Under the pieces are notes generated by a model. The model saw only the letters and a program-made list of their open reading frames with translations. It was not told the DNA's origin and ran no database searches. This document shows positions 23,751-32,064 of a DNA stretch of 64,000 nt, in pieces. The stretch comes from SOJA01 sp964598485 (GTDB lineage Archaea; Thermoproteota; Bathyarchaeia; Bathyarchaeales; Bathycorpusculaceae). The stretch lies in contig CAZRCD010000008.1 of the NCBI GenBank assembly GCA_964598485.1, positions 1 through 64,000 on the forward strand, written 5' to 3'. Both the position numbers and the translations under genes were made by a program. Every line of letters begins with the position of its first letter. The stretch's first letter is position 1.

Positions 23751-24785
23751 CTAAACACGAGCGTAGACGCGGTCGCTTGTGTATCTTCCGGTTTCCATTT
23801 CCCTTTCTATTTCATGCAATAGCAATATTCGCTTAAAAGTCGGCGGATGCGTTGAAAACCATGTGTTTATTTTCGACCATGTTGATTTAGCTTCTTTTTC
23901 CATAGCCAGCTCTAACTCTCTTTCATCCAGCACCCCATCTTTGTCCAAGTCGTACTCTTGCTTTCTAGACATTATATGCTGAATCTCCTGTTTAGCTAAC
24001 GCTGGATCGCCGATGTAGAACGCTCTAGCTCCAGACGGCGGTTTTCGTGAAAGCGACAACCCATAAGTGATTTTTGCCAAAGCGCTTTCTAGGCTTCGAG
24101 GCGAGCTAGTTACATAAGCTGAATAAGCATCGGCGTAATGCTCTCGCAGTCTGCTGAGCTTCATCACGCACAGAAGCGAAACGATGTAGACTACGTAGGA
24201 GATTATTCCAATTAGAAAGAACGCAGCTCTTATACTACCTTCTTCCTTTTTACGAGAAGAACCAGATAATCTCGCCGCTGTCCATGTTCCCCGAGCAATA
24301 AGATAGGCAAGTAAGGGTAATGCAGAAAGCAGGGTCATCACAATATAGTCCTTGTGCTTTATGTGTCCTAGCTCGTGGCCGATTACACCTTTAACTTCTT
24401 CTTTGTTCAGCTTGATCAACAGTCCTTCATGAACTGCTAAAGTCGCGCTGCCAGCTGTCCTGCCGAAGACAAAGGCGTTTGGGGTTTGGTCTGGAACTGT
24501 GGCTAGTTTTGGCATCGGTATTCTACTTTTGTCTGCAAGTTCCTTTACGGTGGATTCGAGCCATGGGTTTTCTCCGGGTTTTAGATAGCGTAGGCGTGTT
24601 GAGGCTTTGACGATAGCTGGTCCAATGAGATACTGAATTAGTATGAAAATTATTGTGCCAACCAAAGCAAACATCAAGGAGAATTGGAAAATGAACATTA
24701 TTGCCGATAAGAAAATGGCGAATATGAAGGCTACTAGAAAAATGGATAAGCTCATCGTAAGTTTTAACTCAACTAGTCTGGCCAT
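23751..24785 (-). CDS. HtpX-like M48 zinc metalloprotease with an inserted EF-hand loop
   Basis: Membrane protease of family M48. Two N-terminal transmembrane helices (about 12-55), a substrate-side segment PNAFVFGRT, the zinc motif HELGH at 137-141, two more hydrophobic helices (about 146-165 and 187-210), and the third ligand in REHYADAYS (E215). The C-terminal THPPTFKRI is usual. Unusual is a canonical 12-residue EF-hand loop at 279-290 (Asp 279, 281, 283, Gly 284, Leu 286, Glu 290) inserted before the end, so calcium may affect activity (inference). Length 344 exceeds the typical 290-300. Likely role: membrane-protein quality control. Confidence 0.9.
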   Translation of the reverse strand: MARLVELKLTMSLSIFLVAFIFAIFLSAIMFIFQFSLMFALVGTIIFILIQYLIGPAIVKASTRLRYLKPGENPWLESTVKELADKSRIPMPKLATVPDQTPNAFVFGRTAGSATLAVHEGLLIKLNKEEVKGVIGHELGHIKHKDYIVMTLLSALPLLAYLIARGTWTAARLSGSSRKKEEGSIRAAFFLIGIISYVVYIVSLLCVMKLSRLREHYADAYSAYVTSSPRSLESALAKITYGLSLSRKPPSGARAFYIGDPALAKQEIQHIMSRKQEYDLDKDGVLDERELELAMEKEAKSTWSKINTWFSTHPPTFKRILLLHEIEREMETGRYTSDRVYARV

Positions 24786-24844
24786 TTTCTCTCATTAACG
24801 AAATAACGAAATATTGAATTAAAGTTTTCCTAAGAAGAAACTTG

Positions 24845-25039
24845 TCATAACGATTTCATTATCTTGCCATTTGGAAGCATGTTGTCTGGATGCGGTATTC
24901 CAGCCTCCTCCAGTTTATACCGTACACACCGCATATAGTCACCCATACAATACTCCTCTATCCATTTCCGCTCCAGCCTCCCTTCCTCATAAAATCTCTT
25001 CATCGGACAAACAACGTACCATTTACAAACTTTCTTCAT
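24845..25039 (-). CDS. Small conserved archaeal cysteine protein
   Basis: A 64-residue protein with four spaced cysteines (C5, C11, C31, C38) and conserved-looking CKWYVVCPMKRFYEEGRL and WIEEYCMGDYMRCVRY segments. The pattern suggests a metal site (Zn or Fe-S) but no function is known. It begins 5 bases after the stop of the cycloligase-like gene on the same strand, so it is co-transcribed with it. Confidence 0.65.
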   Translation of the reverse strand: MKKVCKWYVVCPMKRFYEEGRLERKWIEEYCMGDYMRCVRYKLEEAGIPHPDNMLPNGKIMKSL

Positions 25040-25044
25040 CTCAA

Positions 25045-25653
25045 TCAGCTCGAAACACGAATAACCTGCGTTGGCGTAACGATAATTGAAACTTTTTCAT
25101 CTTTTTCCTCGAAGGGAACCTCTTCAACAACTTGTATTTCGTGCACAGTTGTTGCCACCACAACTTTCCCAAACATTCTATTTAGCATTTGTATTTCCAA
25201 GTCGCTGTAGCCGTGTCCTTTTCCAAGCCTATGCCCTCGCGTGTCAACGGCAACGGAGCCTTCAACAACAATGTCTGGCTTAGGAAAATCTTGCACTTCT
25301 AATCCAAACTTGAAGGCACCTTTAATTGTTGATGCAAAACGTTCTTTTCCTTTCACTTTAGCCGGGTCAATCAGCATGAAGCCTTTTTTAAGCCTCGGAG
25401 AAGCCACTATCAAAGTCTTTCCGTCTTTAAGTGCATTTTCTCTGACTTTGCGCTGTGGTGAATCTGGATTAACAAAAATAACTTTGGCTTTTTTCCATTC
25501 CTTTAGTTGACGCAACCTTTCAGCGGCAGCTTCAGCTCCTTTGAAATTTGGGATTCTGCCTCGACACGGAAGAGGAAAAGCTGCGATTCTTAAGCGTTCC
25601 ATCTCGCTCCAAATTTTTTCCCGTAGCAACTGCTTTTTTGGAGGTATAGTCAT
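25045..25653 (-). CDS. 5-formyltetrahydrofolate cycloligase-like protein
   Basis: Member of the MTHFS (5-FCL) superfamily, whose enzymes convert 5-formyl-THF to 5,10-methenyl-THF with ATP. The recognisable parts are the N-terminal basic segment, KVIFVNPDSPQRKVRENALKDG, the substrate/phosphate motif HRLGKGHGYSDLE, and the final VATTVHEIQVVEE. Length 202 is normal. Archaeal members are divergent and some may have other substrates. Clustered with a cysteine protein and, 54 bp upstream, the KBL gene, which fits a glycine/C1 context. Confidence 0.8.
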   Translation of the reverse strand: MTIPPKKQLLREKIWSEMERLRIAAFPLPCRGRIPNFKGAEAAAERLRQLKEWKKAKVIFVNPDSPQRKVRENALKDGKTLIVASPRLKKGFMLIDPAKVKGKERFASTIKGAFKFGLEVQDFPKPDIVVEGSVAVDTRGHRLGKGHGYSDLEIQMLNRMFGKVVVATTVHEIQVVEEVPFEEKDEKVSIIVTPTQVIRVSS

Positions 25654-25707
25654 TAGGCATCTACAACAAAAGATAACATAAAAAATGAGAGAGGTGTTTA
25701 GCGGTTT

Positions 25708-26919
25708 TTAGATTATTCCGAGGTTTCTGCCGCCTTCTTTGAAGACTTCTAATGTTCTGTCTAGTTGTTCTGTTGTGTGTTTTGTGCACAGCTGGACTCT
25801 GAGTCTTGCTTTGTCTCTTGCAACCATTGGGTAGAAGATTGGCAGTACAAATATGCCTTTTGTCCAGAGGTAGTCTGCAAAGTCCTTTGACGTTTTGCTC
25901 TTGCCACACATCACCGGAATTATAGGCGTTTCCCCGTTTCCAGTGTCAAACCTAGCATCCTTAAATCCGTCTAAGAGATGGTTGCGATTTTCCCAAACTC
26001 TTCTAACGTGTTGCGGTTCTGTCTCCAGCACGTCTATGGCTGCAATGCAAGCGGCAGCAACACCAGGCGGAACAGCACCGCTTAACAGCCAGCTTCTAGC
26101 CTTATTATACGTGAAGTTGCGAAGGTCTTCATTGCCAGTGATGTGCCCACCTACGACACCGAAAGCCTTTGAGAAAGTTCCCATCTCTACATGCACCTCG
26201 TCACGTCCAAGTTTAAAGTGGTCCACGATTCCTCGTCCACCCTCGCCTAAAACACCTTCACCATGGGCATCGTCAACATAGACGCCGGCTCCGTGTTCTT
26301 TGGCAATCTTGGCTATTCCTGGTAGTGGTGCAAGGTCTCCGTCCATACTGAAGACTCCGTCTGTAAAGATCCAGATGTGTTTGTATGGAGGATCGTGTTT
26401 TTCCGCTTCTTCCATCACACGTGTTAAGTCTTCTATGTTTTTATGTTTGAATATAGCTCTGTCCGCGCGGCTCAGTCTTACTCCGTCGATTATTGAACCG
26501 TGGTTTAGCTCGTCTGAAACGAATAGGTCTCCTCTGCCAGCAAGCTGGGGAATAAGCCCCTCATTAGCCATAAATCCTGTTTGAAAAGTCAGCGAAGCTG
26601 GAGCGTTCTTGAACTTTGCAAGACGACGATCCAATTCCTCATGAAGAAACATGTTGCCAGAAATCGACCTGTCACTGCCTGCACCTGCCCCATATTTTCT
26701 GGTTGCCCCTATCGTTGCCTCAACCACTCTTGGATGAGTTGCAAGGTTTAGATAGTTGTTTGCACAAAGCATCAAAACCTCCTTTCCATCTACCGTACAG
26801 ATCGGTTCGCTTGCGCTTTCCAGAACCCTAAGCTGCCAATTGAGGCTTTCACGAACTAAGCGTTGATATTCTTCACCTAAATATTTTGTTGGATGACGTG
26901 AAACTTCCACATTAATCAC
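25708..26919 (-). CDS. kbl: Glycine C-acetyltransferase (2-amino-3-ketobutyrate CoA ligase)
   Basis: PLP enzyme of the alpha-oxoamine synthase family cleaving 2-amino-3-oxobutyrate with CoA to glycine and acetyl-CoA. It shows the family's ANNYLNLATHPRV opening, the GSDRSISG substrate loop, IFTDGVFSMDGDLAPL with the cofactor aspartate in VDDAHGEG, and the PLP lysine in TFSKAFGVVGG. Length 403 is standard. A second enzyme of threonine breakdown (SDR-type threonine dehydrogenase) lies upstream on the same strand, separated by a degenerate 486-base gap. Serine palmitoyltransferase or AONS activity is less likely given that neighbour. Confidence 0.92.
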   Translation of the reverse strand: MINVEVSRHPTKYLGEEYQRLVRESLNWQLRVLESASEPICTVDGKEVLMLCANNYLNLATHPRVVEATIGATRKYGAGAGSDRSISGNMFLHEELDRRLAKFKNAPASLTFQTGFMANEGLIPQLAGRGDLFVSDELNHGSIIDGVRLSRADRAIFKHKNIEDLTRVMEEAEKHDPPYKHIWIFTDGVFSMDGDLAPLPGIAKIAKEHGAGVYVDDAHGEGVLGEGGRGIVDHFKLGRDEVHVEMGTFSKAFGVVGGHITGNEDLRNFTYNKARSWLLSGAVPPGVAAACIAAIDVLETEPQHVRRVWENRNHLLDGFKDARFDTGNGETPIIPVMCGKSKTSKDFADYLWTKGIFVLPIFYPMVARDKARLRVQLCTKHTTEQLDRTLEVFKEGGRNLGII

Positions 26920-27131
26920 CTTTTACAAAAACTTAGTCTCAGTTTCTTTTAATATTTACCTATAGTCTTTTCATGATTACATCGTCCTTTTAGCATTTCA
27001 CCATTCTTAGGCAGAAATTGGAAAAGACAGTTTGCATAGTGTGCGTCGAGCTCTGCAGAATCCACAATCATCAGAACCAAACTACTAAGAATACTGGAAA
27101 ACGACCCACGGAGGAGAAATCCAGCTAGAAA
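26920..27131. other. Degenerate intergenic DNA between kbl and tdh
   Basis: No intact gene. Plus-strand frames carry short protein-like pieces (for example STIIRTKLLRILENDPRRR around 27068-27125) interrupted by stops. With the two relics that follow, the whole gap 26920-27405 looks like decayed coding sequence inserted within a threonine-catabolism pair. The kbl promoter should lie near 26940-26970, where A/T-rich sequence is present. Confidence 0.4.
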
Positions 27132-27278
27132 TTGGAGAGGCTTGAAATCTCTCAGCTGTATGACGGGTCGGACATCGTCTTAGTGCTTCGAAATCTCAAA
27201 CCTCTCCAGAGCAATACTGGCGCGCACACTCATAAAGCCCACCTTGATAAGGATGTGGATAGAGTTCTGAAATTGTAA
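27132..27278 (+). pseudogene. Short coding relic or tiny ORF of unknown family
   Basis: A 48-codon frame from TTG 27132 reads coherently (ERLEISQLYDGSDIVLVLRN, then LKPLQSNTGAHTHKAHLDKD and VDRVLKL) and stops at 27278. Immediately upstream the same frame contains a stop after TEEKSS, and neighbouring frames also carry protein-like stretches, so I read this as part of an old, damaged gene. A functional mini-protein cannot be excluded. No ribosome site is clear. Confidence 0.3.
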
Positions 27279-27409
27279 ATTTCTTTGTTTTTTTGATAAA
27301 AGACAAAGCTGCACTTGAAAATCACGGCTTCAAGAACGCAGGAGCAATAAGAAGTTACTATTTCATTGATGGATGTTACGTAGACATGATGTTTTACGAG
27401 TACCCTTAA
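27263..27409 (+). pseudogene. C-terminal remnant of a GNAT acetyltransferase
   Basis: The frame ending with TAA at 27409 encodes AALENHGFKNAGAIRSYYFI followed by DGCYVDMMFYEYP, which matches the last helix-strand of RimI-type N-acetyltransferases (a GF followed by a Y-x-x-D-G-x-x-V-D-M ending). The frame is open only from 27263 and has no start codon or acetyl-CoA-binding motif, so most of the gene is gone. It overlaps the convergent tdh stop by 4 bases. Confidence 0.55.
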
Positions 27410-28383
27410 AGATTGTCTTCGGCAAACCTTTTCGTCAGTTTTTCAATCATATCCTTTGTCATAGCAGCCAAATCATACGTTGGATTCCAACCCCACTCCT
27501 CACGAGCCACGCTGTCACCTATCGACATAGGCCAAGAATCCGCAATCTTCTGTCGAAAGTCAGGCTTGTATTCACATTCAAATTCTGGAATGTGCCTTTT
27601 GATTTCAGACGTCAGCTCTCCTGCAGAGAAACTCGTTCCAGTCACATTGTAACTCGTACGACATCTAATCCGAGACGCGCCAGCCTCCATCAGGTCTATG
27701 GCTGCTTTGATACAGTCAGGCATATACATCATCGGCAACACTGTATCCGCCCTCACGAAGCATGTGTACCGCTTATTCTTGACGGCTTCATAAAATATCT
27801 CTACAGCGTAGTCTGTTGTGCCTCCACCCGGAGGAGTCTCGCTACTTATGACCCCGGGATAACGAACGCTTCGCACGTCCAAACCAAATCGAAGGAAATA
27901 GTAGTTGCACAAAAGTTCACCAGCAACCTTTGTGACACCATACATTGTGCGAGGGATTAAGACTGCGTCTTGAGGCGTGTTAACGCGACGTGCTTCGGGG
28001 CCAAATACAGCTATGGAGCTGGGCCAAAAAACTCTAGCTAACCCGTGTTCCCTTGCAATCTCAAGTACGTTGTAAAGACCGTTCATGTTCACTTTCCAAG
28101 TAAGTTGTGGTTTTTCTTCACCTATAGCCGAGAGTACCGCAGCAAGATGATAAATTATGTTAATGTCATATTTGTGCACAACTTTTTCAATATTGTCTCT
28201 GTCAGTGACGTCGATGTATTCGAAGGGACCCGAGTTAACTAGTTTTTCGCTGGGTTTTCTCCTGTGCCCAGCTGCAATGACGTTGTCACCGTCATACCTT
28301 CTTCGCAGCTCCATCGTCAATTCAGAACCAATTTGGCCTGTGGCTCCAGTCACGAGAATCTTTTTCATGGTTTTTCCTGACAT
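27406..28383 (-). CDS. tdh: L-threonine 3-dehydrogenase, SDR (epimerase-like) type
   Basis: NAD-dependent oxidation of threonine to 2-amino-3-oxobutyrate, feeding KBL. The extended-SDR NAD motif TGATGQIGSE is followed by the SSIAVFGP segment, the catalytic YGVTK, and the TDH-specific RYPGVISSETPPGGGTTDYA plus YNVTGTSFSAGEL. Length 325 is typical for the UDP-galactose-epimerase-like TDH rather than the zinc type. ATG 28383 has GAGGT upstream; ATG 28368 is an alternative. kbl lies downstream on the same strand. Confidence 0.9.
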   Translation of the reverse strand: MSGKTMKKILVTGATGQIGSELTMELRRRYDGDNVIAAGHRRKPSEKLVNSGPFEYIDVTDRDNIEKVVHKYDINIIYHLAAVLSAIGEEKPQLTWKVNMNGLYNVLEIAREHGLARVFWPSSIAVFGPEARRVNTPQDAVLIPRTMYGVTKVAGELLCNYYFLRFGLDVRSVRYPGVISSETPPGGGTTDYAVEIFYEAVKNKRYTCFVRADTVLPMMYMPDCIKAAIDLMEAGASRIRCRTSYNVTGTSFSAGELTSEIKRHIPEFECEYKPDFRQKIADSWPMSIGDSVAREEWGWNPTYDLAAMTKDMIEKLTKRFAEDNL

Positions 28384-28651
28384 TTAACAACCTCAATTAT
28401 TGCAAAGAAGGGATGTTGTAATTTTCGAGATATAAGAATTTTCAGACGGAAATTATCGCTGGTAATGTTCATCAAATAAATACCACTGTAACATCCTTTA
28501 AGAAGGTTAGGACAAAAAAGGAATCTTGACAACTTTTTTATAGATACTTTTCTATTCAAAAGAGTTCTAAATCTTTCGTTATAAAGACGGTGATAATGAG
28601 CATCTTCAGTTATTATCGATTCAAGTTTTCCTTAGATAAAGTGTAGCGGAA

Positions 28652-28680
28652 TCCTCGAAAGAGGACGCATCACAAATGCG
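28652..28680 (+). promoter_or_regulatory. Tandem hairpins in the leader of the NosD-like gene
   Basis: Two perfect stem-loops abut: TCCTC-GAAA-GAGGA (28652-28665, a GNRA-type tetraloop) and CGCAT-CACAA-ATGCG (28666-28680). They are followed by a purine-rich run before the GTG start at 28714. The sequence differs from the 12248 and 13213 leaders, but the architecture (two adjacent 5-bp hairpins, then A/G-rich tail, then an exported-protein gene) is the same. Probably a 5' UTR element controlling stability or translation. Confidence 0.5.
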
Positions 28681-28713
28681 AAAAGAAAAAATAGGAGGAA
28701 AAGAAAGGAAAAG

Positions 28714-30216
28714 GTGGTAAAGAGTTTGAAAAAGAAGATCGTTTCGTTCGCTTTTGTATTGGTGCTCTTGCTATCAATGATGCTTATCGCATTAACAACA
28801 ACATCAGTCGATGCGAACTCATCTGAAATAGAAATATACTATGATAACAATGCAAGTAATCCTGGCGGTCTTGGTGGTACCCTTCCTGGTGGATTAGCAG
28901 TAAACTTCACTCCACCCTCTGAAGAATACTGGATGCTAAAAAGAGTTAAGTTCTATGGAATGAGGTGGGCGAATGAATCATATGACAGTATGCCATTTTA
29001 CATAGAAGTCTGGGACAAGAACAAAAATGAATTGCTCCACATCGCATACAAGTACTCAGACTACTTCAAAAACTATGATTCAAAGTGGGTTACAGTCGAC
29101 ATTCCAGATGTTCTCGTAAAAGATGACTTCTTTGTTTGCATTTTCCCAAACATGATTTACATGCCTTCAGGACCAAGCCCACACATGAACATAGGTTTCA
29201 ACAATGACCCTCCGATCAGCAACAGATCTTACAGGGTAAGAATGGATGACAATTCCATCGAATGGCAAATACCCGGGAATCTATTCATCCGTGCAATCGT
29301 GGGAGAGCCAATCATAGTCCCAGACGATTACCCAACGATACAAGCAGCGATAGATGCTGCAAACGAAAGTGATACAATTTTTGTATCTTCGGGAACATAC
29401 TACGAGCGCGTGACCATAGACAAGCCTTTAACGCTTATAGGGGAAAACAGAAGCAACACTATCATTGATGGAAACGGAACCATATATGCGTGTATCCATA
29501 CGGTATTGACGGGTGTCCACGATGTTTGCATAAGCGGATTTACAATACGGAACGGATGTTCGGGTATATGTATCGATCAAAACTCACAAGCAAATTATAT
29601 CAGAGGCAACATAGTGACAGACAACAAATGCGGCATACGCCTATTTCGTTCCGATAATAACATTATAACCGATAACGTGGTAGTAAACAATACTGAAGGT
29701 GTCAAAATCGGCTTTTCTTCAGGAAACACTCTTGTCGATAACACCATAAGTAGCAACAAATACAATTTCTACGTTTACGGAGAGTATCTCTCACGTTTCA
29801 TCCATGATATAGACACGTCGAATAAAGTCGACGGTAAATCAGTCTACTATCTGATTAATCAGCATAACCTCATAATAAACTCTACTACATTCTCTGATGT
29901 AGGATACCTTGGATTAATAAACTCAACGAATATTGTAGTAAAAGACCTAAACTGCAACGGAATATTGTTTGCTTATACAAATAACTCTACGATACAAAAC
30001 GTGAACGTATGTAGCAGCGTGTCTGGCATCTTTCTAGTGCACAGTTTTGAAAATATCATTTCTAACAATTCATTATCGAAAAACGGTTGTGGCATTAAAG
30101 TTTACTCTCGCCCTAGTTTCCCAACGCCTTTTTGTAACAACACGATAATTAACAACGTTATATCAGATAATGACTGCGGGATTCTGGTGGTAATACTATT
30201 GTTAATAACACAATAA
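28714..30216 (+). CDS. NosD-like exported beta-helix protein, N-terminal part (frame broken at about 30187)
   Basis: Signal peptide at about 1-35 (IVSFAFVLVLLLSMMLIALTT). A jelly-roll-like N-domain (residues 40-200) precedes the NosD/right-handed beta-helix region, which opens with PDDYPTIQAAIDAANESDTI and FVSSGTYYERVTIDKPLTLI and continues with repeated N-x-I/V-x-x-N turns (NIITDNVVVNNTEGVKIG). The frame ends in a non-conserved VVILLLITQ. The alternative frame continues the repeat exactly (GGNTIVNNTITSNKGTGMHL), so this is the first part of one protein of about 856 residues. One extra G at 30186-30187 would restore it. Start is GTG at 28714. Confidence 0.8.
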   Translation: MVKSLKKKIVSFAFVLVLLLSMMLIALTTTSVDANSSEIEIYYDNNASNPGGLGGTLPGGLAVNFTPPSEEYWMLKRVKFYGMRWANESYDSMPFYIEVWDKNKNELLHIAYKYSDYFKNYDSKWVTVDIPDVLVKDDFFVCIFPNMIYMPSGPSPHMNIGFNNDPPISNRSYRVRMDDNSIEWQIPGNLFIRAIVGEPIIVPDDYPTIQAAIDAANESDTIFVSSGTYYERVTIDKPLTLIGENRSNTIIDGNGTIYACIHTVLTGVHDVCISGFTIRNGCSGICIDQNSQANYIRGNIVTDNKCGIRLFRSDNNIITDNVVVNNTEGVKIGFSSGNTLVDNTISSNKYNFYVYGEYLSRFIHDIDTSNKVDGKSVYYLINQHNLIINSTTFSDVGYLGLINSTNIVVKDLNCNGILFAYTNNSTIQNVNVCSSVSGIFLVHSFENIISNNSLSKNGCGIKVYSRPSFPTPFCNNTIINNVISDNDCGILVVILLLITQ

Positions 30217-30236
30217 CCTCAAACAAAGGAACCGGC

Positions 30237-31283
30237 ATGCATCTATATCATTGTGAGAGGAATACCTTTAAAGGCAATAACATTCGTGAGAGCAGGTATA
30301 ACTTTGTGATTTGGGGGAGTGATTTGGACGATTTTATTCATGATATAGACGCATCTAATATAGTGGACGGAAAGCCCATCTATTACTGGGTAACACAACA
30401 TAACAGGCAGATTCCAGCTGATGCAGGCTTTGTGGGTGTTGTAAACTCAACCAACATCACCGTAAAAGACTTAAACTTGACGAATAATGATCCAAATGTG
30501 CTATTTGCTTACACAAGAAACTCTATCATAGAAAACGTTAATGCTTCAAACAGTCGTCTTCATAGCGGGGTCCAGCTATACTCTTCGAGCAATAACGTAC
30601 TTATCAACAACGTATTATTAAACAATAGATATGGCATATATCTAACGGGCGGGATTGACAATACTATTTACCATAATAACTTCATTAATAACACCATTCA
30701 AGCAAGCGTCACGTGGTCGATTAACACTTGGGATGATGGTTATCCTTCTGGAGGGAATTACTGGAGCGACTATACTGGTGCAGACTTGTACAGTGGGCCT
30801 TATCAAGATGAGACTGGAAGTGATGGAATAGGCGACACACCATACGCAATTGATACGAGGAGTATGGATAGGTTTCCGCTTATGGCTCCGATTAACATTT
30901 TTGATGTAGGCACCTGGAACGGCGAAGTATGCGAGATTCACGTGGTTAGTAATTCTACGGTTTCAAGCTTTCAACTCAACGCAACTGAGAAAATAATAAG
31001 TTTCAACGTTACCGGTGAAGCTGATTCAGGATTCTGCAGAGTAACCATACCAAACATCATAATTCAAGACATGTGGCAGGGCAACTACACAGTGCTTGTA
31101 AACGGCGATCCTTGGCATTTCACAAACTGGACAGACACTGAAAACACATACATATACTTCACATACCTCCATTCAGAACACGAAGTAATAATAATACCAG
31201 AGCTTTCATCAGCTCTAATCTTACCTTTCCTCATGATTTTCACACTTGTTGCAGCTGCGTTGTCAAATAAAAAAAGACACTAG
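30237..31283 (+). CDS. NosD-like exported beta-helix protein, C-terminal part with membrane anchor
   Basis: Continuation of the preceding gene in another frame; the coherent sequence actually begins around 30186. More beta-helix coils (VLINNVLLNNRYGIYLTGG) and the CASH/NosD-typical ending NYWSDYTGADLYSGPYQDE and GIGDTPYAI are followed by a beta-sandwich domain (about 225-315). The end is IPELSSALILPFLMIFTLVA then AAALSNKKRH, a PEF-like sorting or anchor tail of the kind seen in archaeal surface proteins. As a separate gene it would lack a signal peptide, so it is not independently functional. Confidence 0.75.
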   Translation: MHLYHCERNTFKGNNIRESRYNFVIWGSDLDDFIHDIDASNIVDGKPIYYWVTQHNRQIPADAGFVGVVNSTNITVKDLNLTNNDPNVLFAYTRNSIIENVNASNSRLHSGVQLYSSSNNVLINNVLLNNRYGIYLTGGIDNTIYHNNFINNTIQASVTWSINTWDDGYPSGGNYWSDYTGADLYSGPYQDETGSDGIGDTPYAIDTRSMDRFPLMAPINIFDVGTWNGEVCEIHVVSNSTVSSFQLNATEKIISFNVTGEADSGFCRVTIPNIIIQDMWQGNYTVLVNGDPWHFTNWTDTENTYIYFTYLHSEHEVIIIPELSSALILPFLMIFTLVAAALSNKKRH

Positions 31284-31395
31284 ATACACGAATCTCTTGA
31301 TGAAGTTGATAAACTTGATGAGAATGAGCCAAACGATGCAATCTACATGCTTAAGAACTTTCGGATGAAAAACCGTTTTCATGTTATTCTTTTTC

Positions 31396-32004
31396 CTATT
31401 GAGATTTCAGCTTGCGAAATAGTTCCTCAATGGGCTTTTCATGCATGTCAACTCTTATTTTCACTTCCACTTTTTCAGTGCTGACTACGATTAATGCGGC
31501 TGATTTTTCTCCTCGTCTGTCTCCACCGCTTTCACTTCCCGCTTTTAACGCCTTTGCCATTCGCCATGCTAAATCTCCACTGGAACGCTCAAAATCTTTA
31601 GCCATACTGCTCGCCACTTCTTTTTCAGAAAGCAAATTTCCAACAACAACGTAATCTTCACCTACAATTTCTCCACGAAATTCCGGAGCCTTAACACCTG
31701 TGAAAACAGCCTTTCTTCCATTGAAATCCATGACTGCCACTTGCCGTAACTCTCGCCCAGAGTCTTCCATCAAAAGCCTATCCAAAGTCTGTTTCGGAGA
31801 CAAACCGCTTGCCAACAATTCTAATCCTTTGATTCCGTAAGTAACATTCGTGTATGCTTGGGTGGCTATTACGCCGAGTCCAGGTTTTGCGTGTGGAACT
31901 CTGTCTCCCACTGAAGTGGAACCTGAAGCGACGGCAACACCCATTAATGTAGAGTCGGGCGATATAGCCAGAATGGAAAACGTTCCGGTTGATGGCTTCT
32001 TCAT
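31396..32004 (-). CDS. DUF1028 family protein (Ntn-hydrolase-like)
   Basis: The sequence TGTFSILAISPDSTLMGVAV with GDRVPHAKPGLGVIATQAYT is diagnostic for DUF1028, a family with an Ntn-hydrolase-type fold in which the N-terminal Thr/Ser region may be catalytic after processing. Members are often linked to amino-acid or peptide use; activity is not established. I start at ATG 32004 because AAAGGTGGA lies upstream; the ATG at 32049 would add a 15-residue non-family tail. Divergent from the NAD kinase gene. Confidence 0.85.
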   Translation of the reverse strand: MKKPSTGTFSILAISPDSTLMGVAVASGSTSVGDRVPHAKPGLGVIATQAYTNVTYGIKGLELLASGLSPKQTLDRLLMEDSGRELRQVAVMDFNGRKAVFTGVKAPEFRGEIVGEDYVVVGNLLSEKEVASSMAKDFERSSGDLAWRMAKALKAGSESGGDRRGEKSAALIVVSTEKVEVKIRVDMHEKPIEELFRKLKSQ

Positions 32005-32064
32005 TAGGTTGTCGCTCCACCTTTCAAAATAGTTTATTAGCTTACGCAATAAATCTTGTCACTG

